Below, one piece after another: positions 4,865-6,104 of a stretch of DNA of 6,104 nt. Source of the DNA: Bacteroidales bacterium (GTDB taxonomy: Bacteria > Bacteroidota > Bacteroidia > Bacteroidales > UBA7960); assembly GCA_007132395.1 (NCBI GenBank), contig SLOR01000339.1, positions 1-6,104 on the forward strand, written 5' to 3'. Each line of letters opens with the position of its first letter. Within the stretch, counting starts at the first letter, position 1. Under the pieces are notes generated by a model. That model worked only from the letters and a program-made list of their open reading frames with translations. It was not told the origin of the DNA and made no database searches. Position numbers and translations under genes: made by a program.

Positions 4865-6088
4865 CTATTGAAATGCAGCCATCAGCAGCTCAATATCCTG
4901 GTAGGGGAGCTGGAAATATTCGCCGATATACTGGTTGGTAAGCGTGCCGTTGAAAAGATATACACCCTGCCGAATGCCGCTGTCGCCCTTAAGCAGGTTT
5001 ACAATGCCCCCACATTCGCCAATATTAAGCAATACGGGTGCGAAGAAATTACTGAAGGCATAGGAGGCAGTATGGGGTACTTTTGAAGCAATATTTGGAA
5101 CGCAATAATGCGTAACATCGTGCTTGATAAAGACAGGTTCAGAATGATTGGTAACCCTGGAAGTTTCTATACATCCTCCCTGGTCGATACTTACGTCAAT
5201 AATTACCGAACCATATTTCATCTGTGTTACCATGTCTTCACTTACCACCACAGGGGCTCTTCCCCAGGGTGAGTGAATGGCACCAATAACCACATCGGCT
5301 GTTTTAAGGGCTTTGAGCAAAACCTTGGGTTGCATAATGCTTGTAAAGATGCGGGTATTGAGGTTGTTCTGCAGGCGGCGCAAGCGGTAAATGGAGTTAT
5401 CGAATACTTTCACCATGGCACCCAGGCCCATGGCCGCGCGTACGGCAAATTCGCCCACCGTACCAGCTCCCAGAATTACCACCTCGGTGGGGGTAATGCC
5501 CGAAAACCCGCCAAACATGCGGCCCTTGCCAAATTTTTTGTCGCACAGGTATTCTGCTGCGATGAGGATGGAAGTGTTGCCCGCGATTTCGCTCATGCTG
5601 CGTACCAAAGGAAACGTATTGGTTTTATCCTTGATAAGTTCAAAAGCAACGGCATTGATTTTTTTCGACATCAGGGTTTTGAAATACGCAGTAGATTGCA
5701 CCGGAAGAGTTACGGTAGACAAGAGAGTCTGTCCCGGGCGCATCATATTAATTTCTTCCGCACTCAGGGGCGCTACTTTCAGGATAATATCTGCTTTGAA
5801 AACATCCTCTGTTTCAAAGGTGATTTCTCCACCGGCCTCGCTGTATTCATTGTCGGTAAAGTGTGCATTTTCTCCTGCTCCCTTTTCAATCAGCACCCTG
5901 TGTCCGTTTTGGGTAAGTAAGGCCACGGCTTCGGGGGCTAAGGCAATTCTTCTTTCCTGAAATGCCGTTTCTTTGGGAATACCAATAACCAATGAGTTTT
6001 TTCGCTGGCGTATTTCCAGCATTTCTTCCTGGTGAAGAAGTTGTCCACCGGGATGGAGAAACATGTATTCCTGTCCTTTCTTTTCCAT
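4865..6088 (-). CDS. ald: Alanine dehydrogenase-like protein (AlaDH/PNT family)
   Basis: The 407 residues cover both halves of the alanine dehydrogenase/transhydrogenase fold. Members typically interconvert L-alanine and pyruvate plus ammonia with NAD. Seen by eye alignment: the N-terminal domain signature GIPKETAFQERRIALAP (36-52), with R47 at the pyruvate-binding arginine; K104 in ILKV at the substrate lysine; the Rossmann loop GAGTVGEFA (207-215), with D230 ending the second strand, which fits NAD; and IDVSIDQGG (297-305), with D302 at the catalytic aspartate. The usual catalytic histidine position is T127 (STVTLP), so the reaction is less certain than the fold. It has about 30 extra N-terminal residues compared with the B. 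subtilis and M. tuberculosis enzymes. The frame stays open upstream of the 6088 ATG to the window edge, so the start is not settled. A second ATG at codon 9 has AAAGGA nine bases before it. The gene converges on the tRNA pair. Confidence 0.85.
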   Translation of the reverse strand: MEKKGQEYMFLHPGGQLLHQEEMLEIRQRKNSLVIGIPKETAFQERRIALAPEAVALLTQNGHRVLIEKGAGENAHFTDNEYSEAGGEITFETEDVFKADIILKVAPLSAEEINMMRPGQTLLSTVTLPVQSTAYFKTLMSKKINAVAFELIKDKTNTFPLVRSMSEIAGNTSILIAAEYLCDKKFGKGRMFGGFSGITPTEVVILGAGTVGEFAVRAAMGLGAMVKVFDNSIYRLRRLQNNLNTRIFTSIMQPKVLLKALKTADVVIGAIHSPWGRAPVVVSEDMVTQMKYGSVIIDVSIDQGGCIETSRVTNHSEPVFIKHDVTHYCVPNIASKVPHTASYAFSNFFAPVLLNIGECGGIVNLLKGDSGIRQGVYLFNGTLTNQYIGEYFQLPYQDIELLMAAFQ

Positions 6089-6104
6089 GGCAAAATAGGG
6101 TTTG

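Noticed and set aside
5273..5960. Two overlapping plus-strand open frames of 215 and 189 codons
   Set aside because: They are antisense to the Rossmann and N-terminal domains of the alanine dehydrogenase-like gene and overlap each other in different frames.

Overview
The window looks like ordinary chromosomal DNA from a member of the Bacteroidota. Three things point there. Several intergenic regions carry the TAnnTTTG -7 promoter element of that phylum, in one case with TTTG 19 bases upstream. Start codons mostly lack Shine-Dalgarno sequences. The alanine dehydrogenase-like protein and the two-domain acyltransferase-like protein resemble forms I associate with this phylum. No phage, transposon, CRISPR or defence genes are visible.

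Layout: 1-124 holds the unresolved end of whatever lies to the left, then a short leader. 125-583 (+) encodes a SRPBCC-fold ligand-binding protein. It converges on 644-1618 (-), a class I mannose-6-phosphate isomerase, across a 60-bp gap with a small hairpin and an 11-bp direct repeat. Next on the minus strand come 1718-2182, a very acidic protein of unknown function, and 2275-3093, a classical short-chain dehydrogenase. A strong hairpin sits after the acidic protein gene, and both genes have a recognisable -7 element, so these three minus-strand genes are probably separate transcription units.

A 209-bp divergent region with an 11-bp inverted repeat separates the dehydrogenase from 3303-4469 (+), a two-domain GNAT-like protein. 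Downstream is a well-formed promoter, a leader hairpin, two identical tRNA-Lys(UUU) genes in tandem (4617-4689 and 4714-4786) and a strong terminator that works in both directions. The terminator also serves the convergent alanine dehydrogenase-like gene (4865-6088, minus), whose 5' end lies at the right edge and may continue outside the window.

The genes do not form an obvious pathway: sugar-phosphate metabolism, redox and amino-acid metabolism, and tRNA supply sit side by side. I found no convincing new system. The best second looks are the tandem half-repeats of the acidic protein, a missing catalytic histidine in the alanine dehydrogenase-like protein, and a terminator-like hairpin at the very start of the tRNA transcript.
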